From NCBI GenBank assembly GCA_024644435.1, contig JAHEKZ010000016.1:1-44913 (forward strand): a DNA stretch of 44,913 bases, read 5' to 3'. Position 1 is the first letter of the stretch, and the number at the start of each line of letters is the position of its first letter. Shown here piece by piece: positions 25,576-33,672 of the stretch. The translations under genes were made by a program, and so were the position numbers. The notes beneath the pieces were generated by a model. That model saw only the letters and a program-made list of their open reading frames with translations, made no database searches and was not told the origin of the DNA. Origin of the DNA: Actinomycetes bacterium. Its GTDB lineage: Bacteria; Actinomycetota; Actinomycetes; JAHEKZ01.

Positions 25576-26196
25576 CTACCGACTGTGGGGGACGGTCACG
25601 TGGCACCTCGCCTGATGGTCGTTCACGACTCCTACCGACTGGAGGAAGGCGTACATGGTGGTTGGCCCCACGAACGTCCAGCCTCTGGCCTTGAGCTCCT
25701 TCGACAGCGCCGCTGACTCCGGCGTCTTGGGGTTCTCCATCAGCCACGCCTTGGTAACTGTTGGTGGCCTCGTTGCCGCGTCCGGCGTGAAGCTCCAGAC
25801 CAGGTCGGTCAGGCTCTCGCCGGACGCCCGAAGCTCGGCACATCGACGGGCGTTGTTGATCGTCGACTCGATCTTCCCTCGATGCCGGACGATGCCGGCG
25901 TCCTGGACGAGTCGCTCCACGTCCGGAACATCGAACGCTGCTACGGCCTCGATCTCGAAACCGGCGAACGCGCTTCGGAAGTTCTCGCGTTTGCGAAGGA
26001 TCGTGAGCCACGACAGTCCGGACTGGAAGCCCTCGAGGCAGATCTTCTCGAAGAGCCGGGAGTCGTCTCGGACGGGCCGGCCCCACTCGTTGTCGTGGTA
26101 GGCGCGGTACTCGTCCGTGCTGCCGCCCCAGAAGCATCGCAGCAGACCATCGTCGCCGCGGTCGAGAAGATCTCCGTCGACGAGGGTCTCAGCCAC
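25576..26196 (-). CDS. tag: DNA-3-methyladenine glycosylase I
   Basis: A 206-residue base-excision repair enzyme that removes 3-methyladenine from alkylated DNA. The zinc site of the Tag family can be read: Cys21 in RCFWGG, His34 in YHDNEWG, and His194 and Cys198 in NDHQARC. EGFQSGLSWLTILRKRENFR is the helix-hairpin segment with the catalytic Glu region, and HRGKIESTINNARR is also family-typical. The start is GTG 26196, 4 bases after the stop of the membrane-protein gene, with only a weak ribosome site, so translation is probably coupled. Nothing in the neighbourhood suggests an adaptive-response regulon. Confidence 0.93.
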   Translation of the reverse strand: MAETLVDGDLLDRGDDGLLRCFWGGSTDEYRAYHDNEWGRPVRDDSRLFEKICLEGFQSGLSWLTILRKRENFRSAFAGFEIEAVAAFDVPDVERLVQDAGIVRHRGKIESTINNARRCAELRASGESLTDLVWSFTPDAATRPPTVTKAWLMENPKTPESAALSKELKARGWTFVGPTTMYAFLQSVGVVNDHQARCHVTVPHSR

Positions 26197-26200
26197 CTGG

Positions 26201-26551
26201 CTAGTTCAGCACACCGTTCGTCGTGATGAGGGCGGCGACGCCGATGGCGGTGAAGGCCACGGGTGCCAGCAGCAGGAGCGCGTGGTCGCGCACCAGGGCC
26301 ACGGCCGCCACGGCCGCGGAAGCGGTAGCGACGACCAGCGCGACCAGCGTCGAGCCCCAGAGCGTGAAGAACCACGGTGTTCCGGAGCCGGGCGAGAGCA
26401 GGTGCTGGGTGATCCACGCCAACAGCGGAGCCGCCAGCGCAACGACGGACGCCACGACAAATACCAGGGATGCCCCGCGTCCGAGTGAGCTGTCTGGCAC
26501 CACCCAGACCGGTCGCTCGTGCGTGTGGTGCGGGTGAGTGACGTCCTGCAT
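26201..26551 (-). CDS. Small three-helix membrane protein, unknown
   Basis: A 116-residue protein. The cytoplasmic N-terminus is His-rich (MQDVTHPHHTHERP), followed by three hydrophobic segments at about residues 28-50, 58-83 and 90-110. ATG 26551 is supported by GAGGAG 6 nt upstream; the reading frame is open to 26893 but the extension is antisense to the P450 gene. It is the promoter-proximal gene of the set with tag, DUF2505 and the homoserine-dehydrogenase-like gene. The His cluster could bind a metal, but I recognise no family. Confidence 0.7.
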   Translation of the reverse strand: MQDVTHPHHTHERPVWVVPDSSLGRGASLVFVVASVVALAAPLLAWITQHLLSPGSGTPWFFTLWGSTLVALVVATASAAVAAVALVRDHALLLLAPVAFTAIGVAALITTNGVLN

Positions 26552-26649
26552 GCGCTGCTCCTCGGGGAAGTGGAGGTCCAGGGACTTCAGGGTGCCCCTC
26601 CACCGAGGGATGTGCACGCACCGACGCGGCGAGTCGCACCGGGCGTCTC

Positions 26650-26655
26650 TAGGCT
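26650..26655 (+). promoter_or_regulatory. Likely -10 of a leaderless promoter (TAGGCT) for the P450
   Basis: TAGGCT is followed by 6 nt and then GTG 26662, with no Shine-Dalgarno sequence. It lies in the 110-base divergent gap; nothing else is evident there. Confidence 0.45.
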
Positions 26656-26661
26656 GGCGAC

Positions 26662-28032
26662 GTGACCAGCTCCGGTGATCGGCAGTTGCCGCCGGGTCCG
26701 CAAGGGCCCGAGATGCTGCGCAACATCGGGCTGATGCGGCGACGTCCGCCTGCCTTCCTCGCCCAGTGCGCTGCCCGCTACGGCCCGGTCGTGCGATTCC
26801 CGCTGCCACGCAGCGAGGTGTGGCTGCTGTCCGACCCGGACGATGTGCGCCGGGTGCTGCAGGGCAACCACAAGGCGTACGGCAAGCGCACAATCCAGTA
26901 CGACACCTTGGCGCTCGTCACGGGCACCGGCTTGCTCGCCAGTGACGCCGACCTCTGGCGCCGCATGCGTCGCGTGATGTCACCGGGCTTCCACCACGAC
27001 CTCGTGACGTCGATGGCGGCGGCGGTGCATGAGGCGTGCGCAGCATGGGTCGGCCGGGTGCTCGGTGAAGAGTCCGAGACCGAGCTCGATCTCGACGCAG
27101 CGATGCTCGAGCTGACGCTGGACATCGTCGCCGCCACGTTGCTGGGCGGTCCGCTCGCCGGGCGTGCTGACGAGCTGGTGGAGGCTGTCATGTCGGCTCT
27201 TCATGTCGTCGTGGCGAAGGCTCAACAACCCCTGCCGATTCCCGAGGCCTGGCCGACGCCGGGACATCGACGCCTTCGTCACTCGATGGCGGTGCTGGAT
27301 GCAGCCGTCGATGACGTCATCGCCACGCGCCGGTCCGGCGAGCCTGGGACGGACACGCTGTGGCTGCTCATCACCGCGCTGGATGAAGGGCTGGCGTCCG
27401 AGCGAGAGGTCCGCGACGAGGTGGTCACGCTGATCGTTGCCGGCCACGAGACTGTTGCCGCAACGCTGACCTGGTCGTGGGTGCTGCTGGCGGGACACCC
27501 GGAGGTCGAGCGCCGGGTGGACACCGAGGTGGCTGCACTTCCCGATCCAGGAACCCGCGGTTGGGATGCCGGTGTCTTGGAGCGTCTGCCCTACACGCGA
27601 GCAGTGGTGGCTGAGTGCCTGCGGCTCTACCCACCGGCGTGGGTCATCACCAGGCGGAGCCTCGAGCCGGACGTCGTCGGAGGTTTTGAGGTGCCACCGG
27701 GAGCCACCGTGATCCTGTCGCCGTACGCCGTGCAGCGTGACGAACGCTGGTGGCCGAATGCCGATGAGTTCGTCCCCGAGCGGTTCTTGGGTGCGATTTC
27801 TCCGGCCGAGACGGCGAGCGGACCGCTCACCTACTTCCCGTTCGGCGCCGGCCCCCGCCTCTGCATCGGCCGGGACCTGGCCCTGATGGAGGCGCCCATG
27901 GTGATCGCCACCCTGGCGCGGGCTTTGCGAGTCAGGCCGCTACGTCCAGGCGCCGTCCGCCAGGACTTCGGGGTGACATTGCGGCCTAAGGGTGGGCTGC
28001 CGGCTGAGGTGACACGGCGCCGCCATCGGTGA
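26662..28032 (+). CDS. Cytochrome P450
   Basis: A 456-residue soluble P450 monooxygenase. The I-helix oxygen-activation motif is AGHET at about residues 260-264, the K-helix ExxR is Glu318-Arg321 (ECLR), PERF follows at residues 372-375, and the heme loop is FPFGAGPRLCIG with Cys401 as the iron ligand. The Pro-rich start (LPPGPQGPE) and the overall sequence resemble CYP102- or CYP4-like fatty-acid hydroxylases more than the short macrolide-type P450s, but that is only impression. No ferredoxin or reductase lies next to it, so it depends on partners elsewhere. It is divergent from the tag operon. The substrate is unknown. Confidence 0.92.
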   Translation: MTSSGDRQLPPGPQGPEMLRNIGLMRRRPPAFLAQCAARYGPVVRFPLPRSEVWLLSDPDDVRRVLQGNHKAYGKRTIQYDTLALVTGTGLLASDADLWRRMRRVMSPGFHHDLVTSMAAAVHEACAAWVGRVLGEESETELDLDAAMLELTLDIVAATLLGGPLAGRADELVEAVMSALHVVVAKAQQPLPIPEAWPTPGHRRLRHSMAVLDAAVDDVIATRRSGEPGTDTLWLLITALDEGLASEREVRDEVVTLIVAGHETVAATLTWSWVLLAGHPEVERRVDTEVAALPDPGTRGWDAGVLERLPYTRAVVAECLRLYPPAWVITRRSLEPDVVGGFEVPPGATVILSPYAVQRDERWWPNADEFVPERFLGAISPAETASGPLTYFPFGAGPRLCIGRDLALMEAPMVIATLARALRVRPLRPGAVRQDFGVTLRPKGGLPAEVTRRRHR

Positions 28033-28043
28033 CCCAGATCACG
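28028..28043. promoter_or_regulatory. CRP/GlxR-like site 1 upstream of pckG
   Basis: GGTGACCCAGATCACG fits the TGTGA-N6-TCACA consensus at 8 of 10 defined bases, with perfect GTGA/TCAC arms. It overlaps the end of the P450 gene and lies about 140 bases before the pckG start. Its centre is 34 bases from that of site 2. Confidence 0.45.
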
Positions 28044-28061
28044 CGTTAGGCCGTTTCATCA

Positions 28062-28077
28062 TGTGGAGTTGCTCACA
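28062..28077. promoter_or_regulatory. CRP/GlxR-like site 2 upstream of pckG
   Basis: TGTGGAGTTGCTCACA fits TGTGA-N6-TCACA at 9 of 10 defined bases. CRP-family regulators of actinobacteria (GlxR, Crp) use this consensus, and GlxR control of gluconeogenesis is known in Corynebacterium. Binding here is inferred. Confidence 0.55.
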
Positions 28078-28181
28078 AACCTGCAGGTAAGGGCCCGATT
28101 TCTCGCATCTGCGTGGAGGTTTTGGCCCAGTTAGGGCACCCTGAGAGGCACATTCCGCCGCATCTCGCCGAAGAGGTCCTC

Positions 28182-30005
28182 ATGACGATTCCCGGTCTCG
28201 CTGAAGCGCCCACGAAGAACGCCAAGCTGCTGGCCTGGGTCGAGAAGATCGCGACGCTGACCAAGCCCGACCGAGTCGTCTGGGCTGACGGCTCGCAGGA
28301 GGAGTGGGACCGCCTGACCGCGGAGCTGGTCGAGTCCGGCACGTTTGTGCAGCTGAACGAGGAGAAGCGCCCGAACAGCTTCCTCGCGCGCTCGAACCCC
28401 AAGGACGTCGCCAGGGTCGAGGACCGCACCTACATCTGTGCCGAGCGCGAAGAGGACGCCGGCCCCACCAACAACTGGATGGCGCCCGACCAGATGCGCG
28501 AGACGCTGCGACCGCTCTTCGACGGCTCGATGCGCGGACGCACCATGTACGTCGTGCCCTTCAGCATGGGCCCGCTGGGTGGCACCATCTCTCAGCTCGG
28601 CGTCGAGATCACCGACTCCGCCTACGTGGTTGTGAACATGCGGATCATGACGCGCATGGGCACCGAGGCGCTCGACCTGATTGGCGACAACGGCGACTTT
28701 GTACCGGCCATCCACACGGTGGGCGCCCCACTGGCCGAAGGTGAGCAGGATGTCGCCTGGCCCTGCAGCGACACCAAGTACATCGTGCACTTCCCCGAGA
28801 CTCGCGAGATCTGGTCGTACGGCTCCGGATACGGCGGCAACGCCCTGCTCGGCAAGAAGTGCTTCGCGCTTCGCATCGCATCGGTCATGGCTCGCGATGG
28901 TGGCTGGCTTGCCGAGCACATGCTGGTCCTCAAGCTCACGTCGCCCAAGGGCACCACGCACCACATCACCGCGGCCTTCCCCAGCGCTTGCGGCAAGACC
29001 AACCTCGCCATGCTTCAGCCGACCATCCCGGGCTGGAAGGTCGAAACCGTCGGTGACGACATCGCCTGGATGCGCTTTGGTGACGACGGCCGGCTCTACG
29101 CGATCAATCCTGAGGCTGGCTTCTTCGGCGTTGCCCCGGGCACGGGTGCCTCGACGAACCAGAACGCCATCGACACGCTGTGGGGCAACAGCATCTTCAC
29201 CAACGTCGCCCTCACCGACGATGGCGACGTGTGGTGGGAGGGGCTCACCGACGAGGCTCCCGCGCACCTGATCGACTGGAAGGGCCGCGACTGGACGCCG
29301 GCGTCCGACGAGCCGTCGTCGCACCCCAACAGCCGGTTCACCGCACCTGCGTCGCAGTGCCCGTCGATCGCCGACAACTGGGAAGACCCCAAGGGTGTCC
29401 CCATCGACGCGATCCTCTTCGGCGGACGCCGCGCCACCAACGTCCCTCTGGTCAACGAGTCCAATGACTGGGAGCACGGCGTGTTCCTGGCGTCGACGGT
29501 CTCCAGCGAGCAGACGGCCGCCGCTGAGGGCACCGTCGGCGAGCTGCGCCGCGACCCCTTCGCCATGCTGCCCTTCTGCGGCTACAACATGGCCGACTAC
29601 TGGGGTCACTGGCTCGAGGTCGGAAAGGCCACCACTGCCGACAAGCTCCCGCGCATCTACCAGGTCAACTGGTTCCGCAAGGACGCCGCCGGCAAGTTCC
29701 TGTGGCCAGGGTTCGGCGAGAACAGCCGCGTGCTCGACTGGATCATCCGTCGGCTCGATGGTGACGCCGACGCGATCGAGACTCCGATCGGCAAGCTGCC
29801 GGCCGAGGGTTCGATGAACCTCGACGGTCTGAACTTGAGCGACGAGCAGGTCGCCGAGCTCTTCGCTGTCGAGCCGAAAACCTGGATAGACGAGGCCGAG
29901 CTCACCGAGCAGTACTACACCAAGTTCGGTGACCACGTCCCCGCCGCTCTGCAGGGGCAGCTCGCTGCACTTCGTGAGCGCCTCGAGGCAGCCCAGCAGA
30001 ACTAA
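28182..30005 (+). CDS. pckG: Phosphoenolpyruvate carboxykinase (GTP)
   Basis: A 607-residue enzyme converting oxaloacetate and GTP to phosphoenolpyruvate, CO2 and GDP, the first committed step of gluconeogenesis. The length is that of GTP-type enzymes. FPSACGKTN (Cys270) is the kinase P-loop with the reactive Cys, [17 protein letters not shown] is the oxaloacetate-binding region with the metal-ligand Lys, and GFFGVAPGT and FGGRR are guanine and substrate contacts. ATG 28182 follows GAAGAGG by 5 nt; the longer frame to 28113 lacks a site. It is monocistronic, with a leader of up to 150 bases that carries two CRP/GlxR-like sites. The next gene is convergent. Confidence 0.96.
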   Translation: MTIPGLAEAPTKNAKLLAWVEKIATLTKPDRVVWADGSQEEWDRLTAELVESGTFVQLNEEKRPNSFLARSNPKDVARVEDRTYICAEREEDAGPTNNWMAPDQMRETLRPLFDGSMRGRTMYVVPFSMGPLGGTISQLGVEITDSAYVVVNMRIMTRMGTEALDLIGDNGDFVPAIHTVGAPLAEGEQDVAWPCSDTKYIVHFPETREIWSYGSGYGGNALLGKKCFALRIASVMARDGGWLAEHMLVLKLTSPKGTTHHITAAFPSACGKTNLAMLQPTIPGWKVETVGDDIAWMRFGDDGRLYAINPEAGFFGVAPGTGASTNQNAIDTLWGNSIFTNVALTDDGDVWWEGLTDEAPAHLIDWKGRDWTPASDEPSSHPNSRFTAPASQCPSIADNWEDPKGVPIDAILFGGRRATNVPLVNESNDWEHGVFLASTVSSEQTAAAEGTVGELRRDPFAMLPFCGYNMADYWGHWLEVGKATTADKLPRIYQVNWFRKDAAGKFLWPGFGENSRVLDWIIRRLDGDADAIETPIGKLPAEGSMNLDGLNLSDEQVAELFAVEPKTWIDEAELTEQYYTKFGDHVPAALQGQLAALRERLEAAQQN

Positions 30006-30029
30006 GCCACCGGGGGCCCGCGAACTGCT

Positions 30030-31259
30030 CTAGGCCGGACCGCGCTCGATCGGGCAGGTCATGCATCGTGGTCCGCCGCGTCCCCGGCCGAGCTCGCTGC
30101 CGGCCGATGCGATGACCTCTATGCCGTGCTCCTCGAGGTACCGGTTCGTCGTCGTGTTGCGCTCGTAGCCCACCACGACACCAGGTGAGATGGCCAAGAA
30201 GTTGTTGCCGTCGTCCCACTGCTCGCGCTCGGCGGCCCGGATATCCTGAGTCACCGACAGCACTCGAACGCGGTCGATCTCGAGGGCCTCCGCCACAGCG
30301 GACCAGAGGTCGTCGTTCTGCACGATCGTCATGGCACCGTCGTGTCCCGGAGTGATGGTGTAGCTACGCATCTCCTCCGGCAGGTACGGATACGTGACGA
30401 ACGTGGTGGCATCCAGCATGGTCATCGCCGTGTCGAGGTGCATGAAGGCTCGAGTCTTCGGCAGCTCAACGGCGATCACGCGCGTCACGTCGCCCCCGCT
30501 GCGACTGAAGTAGTTGTGCGCCAGGATCTCGGCTCCCTGTGGCGTGGTGCGCTCGCTGAGGCCGAGCATGACGGTGCCGTTGCCGATCACCAGGATGTCG
30601 CCACCCTCACAGGTGGCTGGGTCGTGTACCTCGTCGTCATCGCCGTAGTACATGACGATGTCGTCCTTGGCCGCGGCAAACATCGGATGGAAGTTGTAGA
30701 TCAGCCGCGAGTGGATGGCTTCACGCTTGCGCGCCGCCTTAGCCATGGGGTTCACCGACAGGCCCCCGTAGACCCAGGCTGAGTTGTCGCGCTGGAACAG
30801 ATGGTTCGGCAGGGGGGAGAGCACGAAGTCTTCGTCGTCGAGCAGGCGCCACAACAGGCTCGGCCACTCCGGCGCCGGCAGATCCTTTTTGAGGATTCCG
30901 CCAATCATGAAGTCGGCGAGGTCTTGCGGCTCTGTATCAGCGATGAGCTTGCGCAGCGGGTTGACGAGGGTCGGTCCCATCGTCTCTTCGTGGACGACGC
31001 GCTCCAGCAAGAACTCGCGAGCGTCAGACTGCTGCAGAGCCTGGCCCAGGAGCTCGTTGAAGTAGTAGACCGTGGTCCCGCGAGAGCGGAGCGACTCAGT
31101 GAAGGCATCGTGCTCTTCGACCGCGCGCTCCTTCCACAGCACGTCGTCGAAGAGCAGGCTGTGGACGTTGCTCGGAGTCAGGCGGGCGAGCTCGAGGCCC
31201 GGTCGATGCACGATCACCTGACGGAGCTGTCCGACCTCGGACTCAACGCGGAACACCAT
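30030..31259 (-). CDS. arcA: Arginine deiminase
   Basis: A 409-residue enzyme hydrolysing arginine to citrulline and ammonia. All core motifs are present: [19 protein letters not shown] (Glu and Asp that bind the guanidino group), [11 protein letters not shown] (catalytic His and Asp), [19 protein letters not shown] and, near the end, [14 protein letters not shown] with the nucleophile Cys399. ATG 31259 has GGGAGG 5 nt upstream; that site sits inside a strong hairpin (31265-31284) just after the sulfatase stop. No ornithine carbamoyltransferase, carbamate kinase or antiporter gene is nearby, so the complete ADI pathway is not encoded here. It is probably the last gene of a trxA - sulfatase - arcA unit. 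Confidence 0.95.
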   Translation of the reverse strand: MVFRVESEVGQLRQVIVHRPGLELARLTPSNVHSLLFDDVLWKERAVEEHDAFTESLRSRGTTVYYFNELLGQALQQSDAREFLLERVVHEETMGPTLVNPLRKLIADTEPQDLADFMIGGILKKDLPAPEWPSLLWRLLDDEDFVLSPLPNHLFQRDNSAWVYGGLSVNPMAKAARKREAIHSRLIYNFHPMFAAAKDDIVMYYGDDDEVHDPATCEGGDILVIGNGTVMLGLSERTTPQGAEILAHNYFSRSGGDVTRVIAVELPKTRAFMHLDTAMTMLDATTFVTYPYLPEEMRSYTITPGHDGAMTIVQNDDLWSAVAEALEIDRVRVLSVTQDIRAAEREQWDDGNNFLAISPGVVVGYERNTTTNRYLEEHGIEVIASAGSELGRGRGGPRCMTCPIERGPA

Positions 31260-31264
31260 GGAGC

Positions 31265-31284
31265 CTCCCTCGACTTCGAGGGAG
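31265..31284 (-). promoter_or_regulatory. Hairpin sequestering the arcA ribosome-binding site
   Basis: CTCCCTCGA-CT-TCGAGGGAG is a perfect inverted repeat with 9-base arms (20 bp). In the minus-strand mRNA it would fold as an 8-bp stem with a 4-nt loop, and its right arm contains the GGGAG of the arcA Shine-Dalgarno. The left arm starts 1-2 nt after the sulfatase stop codon. Confidence 0.65.
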
Positions 31285-31285
31285 C

Positions 31286-32710
31286 CTACGGGGTCGAGGG
31301 CTCTGCGTCCCACACGAAGTCAGGTGGCCCGGGGGAGCATGCCGCCTCTGCCTCCGATTGAAGCTCGTCCAGGATGCCGCCGTATGCGGCGTCGTTGACT
31401 CGGTTGTCGAGCTCGGCCGGGTCGACGTCGTAGTCGTAGAGCTCCTCGCCAGCCCCATTGCTGTAGCGCGTGTACAGATAGCGTTCGGTGCGCCATCCGC
31501 AGTACGCAGGTCGGGTGAATCCATTCTTGCTCGTCTCGATCCCCTCCACGACGGAGCCTTCTCGGCGTACATCGGAGAGGTAGCTGACGCCCTCGGTCGT
31601 CATGCCCACGCCCGCTGCGTCAACGATCGTTGCGGTGACGTCCTGGATCGTGAAAACCCGGGTGTCGAAAGTTGCGGGAGCGATCACGTCGTCCCAGCGC
31701 ATGAGGAGCGGGATCTCGGTTGCACCCTCGTAGGGCACGTACTTGCCGCGCAGCCGGTGGTCGCCGTTCATCAACGCGTTGTCGGAAAGGAAGATAAAAA
31801 GGGTGTTCACGGCCCGTTCCGCTCCCAGGGATGTGTGAATTCCCTGCACTGCCTCGTCGATCGACATCACTGCCTGATGTTGCTTGCGGATCATCGTGCG
31901 CAGCTTGCGTTTGGGAACAGGAAGCAGAGCCTGCATGAACTCCGGCTTGTCAGACATGTCATCTTCGTTCACCGGTGGCTTCAAACGTTCCTTGGGCCAC
32001 GCACCGATGTGTCGTGGGGCTGCGGTGTATGGCGCGTGGGGACCATAGGGGGCGAAGACGATGAACAGGGGAGCCCCGGGGTCGGACGATGAGGCGAACT
32101 GCTGGGCTTGGGCTGCCACAACGTCTGTGCTGTAGTCGGAGGCCTCCTTACCGTAGGACTGAGGGCTCGCTGTGCCAAGGATCGAGTAGTTGTAGTAGGC
32201 GCCGCCTCCCCCGGTGGGGCCACGCATTGCTGCGAAAGAGTCCCATCCGGCCGGCACAGTGGGGGCTTCCGGACGTGACCATCCGTTGAGGTACTTGCCG
32301 AAGTAGCCGGTCTGGTAGCCGGCCTCGCCGAGCGCCGTGGCGAGGGTGTTCGACTCGCTCTTGGCGAAGGCCCCCCAGCCACCGAGTGCACCTCCATTGG
32401 CCCACACGTCGTTCGTGTGTGAGTAGGTGCCCGTGAGGAGGGCGGCTCGCGCCGGGCAGCAGAGCGATGTAGGGCTCAGCCCGTTGTCGAACGTGACACC
32501 CATGTCGCCGACCAGCGCCTGTGTCTGCGGCATGGCGTCCACCAGGTCGTTGCCCTGGTCATCGGTGAGGATCACCACAATGTTTGGTTGTACGGGCCGT
32601 TCGGCGAGAGCAGTATCTGCTGAGGCCCCGCTAGTGCTGGTCACTGGCAGCAGCGACATCACCAGTGCTAGCGCGGCAGCCGGCAGCACCCGTGATTTTT
32701 GCCCCCCCAT
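31286..32710 (-). CDS. Secreted Cys-type sulfatase
   Basis: A 474-residue exported sulfatase. Residues 1-32 form a signal peptide (basic MGGQKSR, hydrophobic [11 protein letters not shown], cleavage near ASA). [11 protein letters not shown] gives the metal-binding Asp pair, and [12 protein letters not shown] holds Cys84 of the C-x-P-x-R signature, to be converted to formylglycine before export. [10 protein letters not shown] and FLSDNALM supply other active-site residues. It resembles N-acetylglucosamine-6-sulfatase-like and choline-sulfatase-like enzymes; the substrate is uncertain. ATG 32710 gives a proper signal peptide, but there is no good ribosome site and the ATG lies in the loop of a hairpin; TTG 32743 is the alternative. 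No maturase is adjacent; the one at 6203 is the visible candidate. It follows trxA by 44 bases. Confidence 0.88.
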   Translation of the reverse strand: MGGQKSRVLPAAALALVMSLLPVTSTSGASADTALAERPVQPNIVVILTDDQGNDLVDAMPQTQALVGDMGVTFDNGLSPTSLCCPARAALLTGTYSHTNDVWANGGALGGWGAFAKSESNTLATALGEAGYQTGYFGKYLNGWSRPEAPTVPAGWDSFAAMRGPTGGGGAYYNYSILGTASPQSYGKEASDYSTDVVAAQAQQFASSSDPGAPLFIVFAPYGPHAPYTAAPRHIGAWPKERLKPPVNEDDMSDKPEFMQALLPVPKRKLRTMIRKQHQAVMSIDEAVQGIHTSLGAERAVNTLFIFLSDNALMNGDHRLRGKYVPYEGATEIPLLMRWDDVIAPATFDTRVFTIQDVTATIVDAAGVGMTTEGVSYLSDVRREGSVVEGIETSKNGFTRPAYCGWRTERYLYTRYSNGAGEELYDYDVDPAELDNRVNDAAYGGILDELQSEAEAACSPGPPDFVWDAEPSTP

Positions 32711-32720
32711 GAGGGGCAAA
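32698..32720 (-). promoter_or_regulatory. Hairpin enclosing the sulfatase start codon
   Basis: Arms TTTGCCCC (32698-32705) and GGGGCAAA (32713-32720) are perfectly complementary around a 7-base loop. On the transcript the loop contains the proposed AUG. It could limit initiation at this codon, or the true start may be TTG upstream. Confidence 0.5.
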
Positions 32721-32754
32721 CCTATAGCTCGACAACTGGCCAAGCGGGGACGCT

Positions 32755-33153
32755 CTACTGCGCGTCGGCCGGTTCCTGCTCAGTCTGCTTCGCAGCCTGC
32801 TGCTCAGCCACCTTGCTGTGCACCTCGGCCATGTCGAGGTCCTTGACGGCGCCGAGAACCTTCTCCAGCTCGGGGGCGGGCAGTGCGCCGGCCTCGCCGT
32901 AGACGAGGACCTTCTCGCGGAAGGCAACCAATGTCGGGATCGAGGTGATGCCGAACATGCCGGCCAGCTCTTGCTGGTCTTCGGTGTCGACCTTGGCAAA
33001 GACGACGTCTTCGTGCGCCTCGCTGGCACTTTCGAAGACCGGGCCGAAGGCTCGGCACGGGCCACACCAGGCTGCCCAGAAGTCGATGAAGACGATGTCG
33101 TTTCCGCCGATGGTCTCGGCGAAGTTCTCCTTGGTCAGTGTCAGCGTGGCCAC
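32755..33153 (-). CDS. trxA: Thioredoxin
   Basis: A 132-residue cytoplasmic thiol-disulfide reductant. FIDFWAAWCGPCRAFGPVFE contains the WCGPC redox site (residues 29-33), and ITSIPTLVAF carries the cis-Pro loop. The thioredoxin fold ends near residue 108; about 25 further residues are charged and Gln/Glu/Ala rich and look disordered. GTG 33153 has GGAG 6 nt upstream. It diverges from the DUF302 gene across 82 bases that hold a CsoR/CstR-like operator, and it precedes the sulfatase and arcA genes on the same strand. Many organisms have several thioredoxins, so this need not be the main one; a role in sulfur or persulfide stress is suggested by the divergent gene only. Confidence 0.93.
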   Translation of the reverse strand: MATLTLTKENFAETIGGNDIVFIDFWAAWCGPCRAFGPVFESASEAHEDVVFAKVDTEDQQELAGMFGITSIPTLVAFREKVLVYGEAGALPAPELEKVLGAVKDLDMAEVHSKVAEQQAAKQTEQEPADAQ

Positions 33154-33213
33154 TGGGGCTCCTTCAGTCGTATGCGGATTGCATGGTGCTCGGTTCAGTT
33201 GCTCAGTCCAACG

Positions 33214-33229
33214 ATACCCCCTAGGGTAT
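33214..33229. promoter_or_regulatory. CsoR/CstR-like operator ATACCC-CCTA-GGGTAT
   Basis: An inverted repeat with perfect ATACCC/GGGTAT arms and a 4-base centre, the type bound by copper-sensing CsoR and persulfide-sensing CstR repressors (DUF156 family). It overlaps TAGGGT (33222-33227), a -10 that stands 8 nt before ATG 33236. No CsoR/CstR gene is in the window, so the regulator must be elsewhere. Confidence 0.6.
33222..33227 (+). promoter_or_regulatory. Likely -10 of a leaderless promoter (TAGGGT) for the DUF302 gene
   Basis: TAGGGT is followed by 8 nt and ATG 33236. It lies inside the operator, so a bound repressor would cover the -10 directly. Confidence 0.4.
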
Positions 33230-33235
33230 TATTCC

Positions 33236-33628
33236 ATGGACCTCTCGCTCAAGACCCACGTGCCAGGACCCTTCGACGACGTCGTCTCCCGCACCCGTGC
33301 CGCCCTTGCGGAGCAGGGGTTTGGCGTGCTGACCGAGATCGACGTCCAGGCGACGATGAAGGCCAAGCTCGACGAGGAGGTGGGCCCCTTCCTGATCCTG
33401 GGCGCCTGCAACCCCCCGCTGGCCCTGCGGGCGATCAGCGCCCAGGCATCGATTGGCGTGCTGCTGCCCTGCAACGTCGTCGTGCGGCAGGACGGGGCAG
33501 AGGTGCTGGTCGAGGCGGTCGACCCCATGGGAATGATGAGTGTCGCCGGTGACGACGCGCTGGACGCCGTGGCCAGCGAGGCGGCCCAGCGACTGGGTAC
33601 CGCACTTGACTCACTGACCGCCGCTTGA
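33236..33628 (+). CDS. DUF302-family protein
   Basis: A 130-residue protein beginning MDLSLKTHVPGPFDDVVSRTRAALAEQGFGVL, the normal opening of DUF302, followed by the TMKAKLDEEVGPFLILGACNPPLA segment that is best conserved in the family. The function is not established; genes of this family often sit with copper- or sulfide-stress genes and behind CsoR/CstR-type operators, as here. I chose ATG 33236 since nothing upstream has a ribosome site and the operator covers that area. It diverges from trxA. It appears cytoplasmic: no signal or membrane segment is visible. Confidence 0.85.
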   Translation: MDLSLKTHVPGPFDDVVSRTRAALAEQGFGVLTEIDVQATMKAKLDEEVGPFLILGACNPPLALRAISAQASIGVLLPCNVVVRQDGAEVLVEAVDPMGMMSVAGDDALDAVASEAAQRLGTALDSLTAA

Positions 33629-33672
33629 GCGAAGGGCTGGAGCACTTGGGCGTTCTGGGCGAGGATGGCGCC

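Noticed and set aside
28131-29936. Antisense open frame of 601 codons over pckG
   Set aside because: pckG is unmistakable on the other strand and the antisense product has no recognisable motif.
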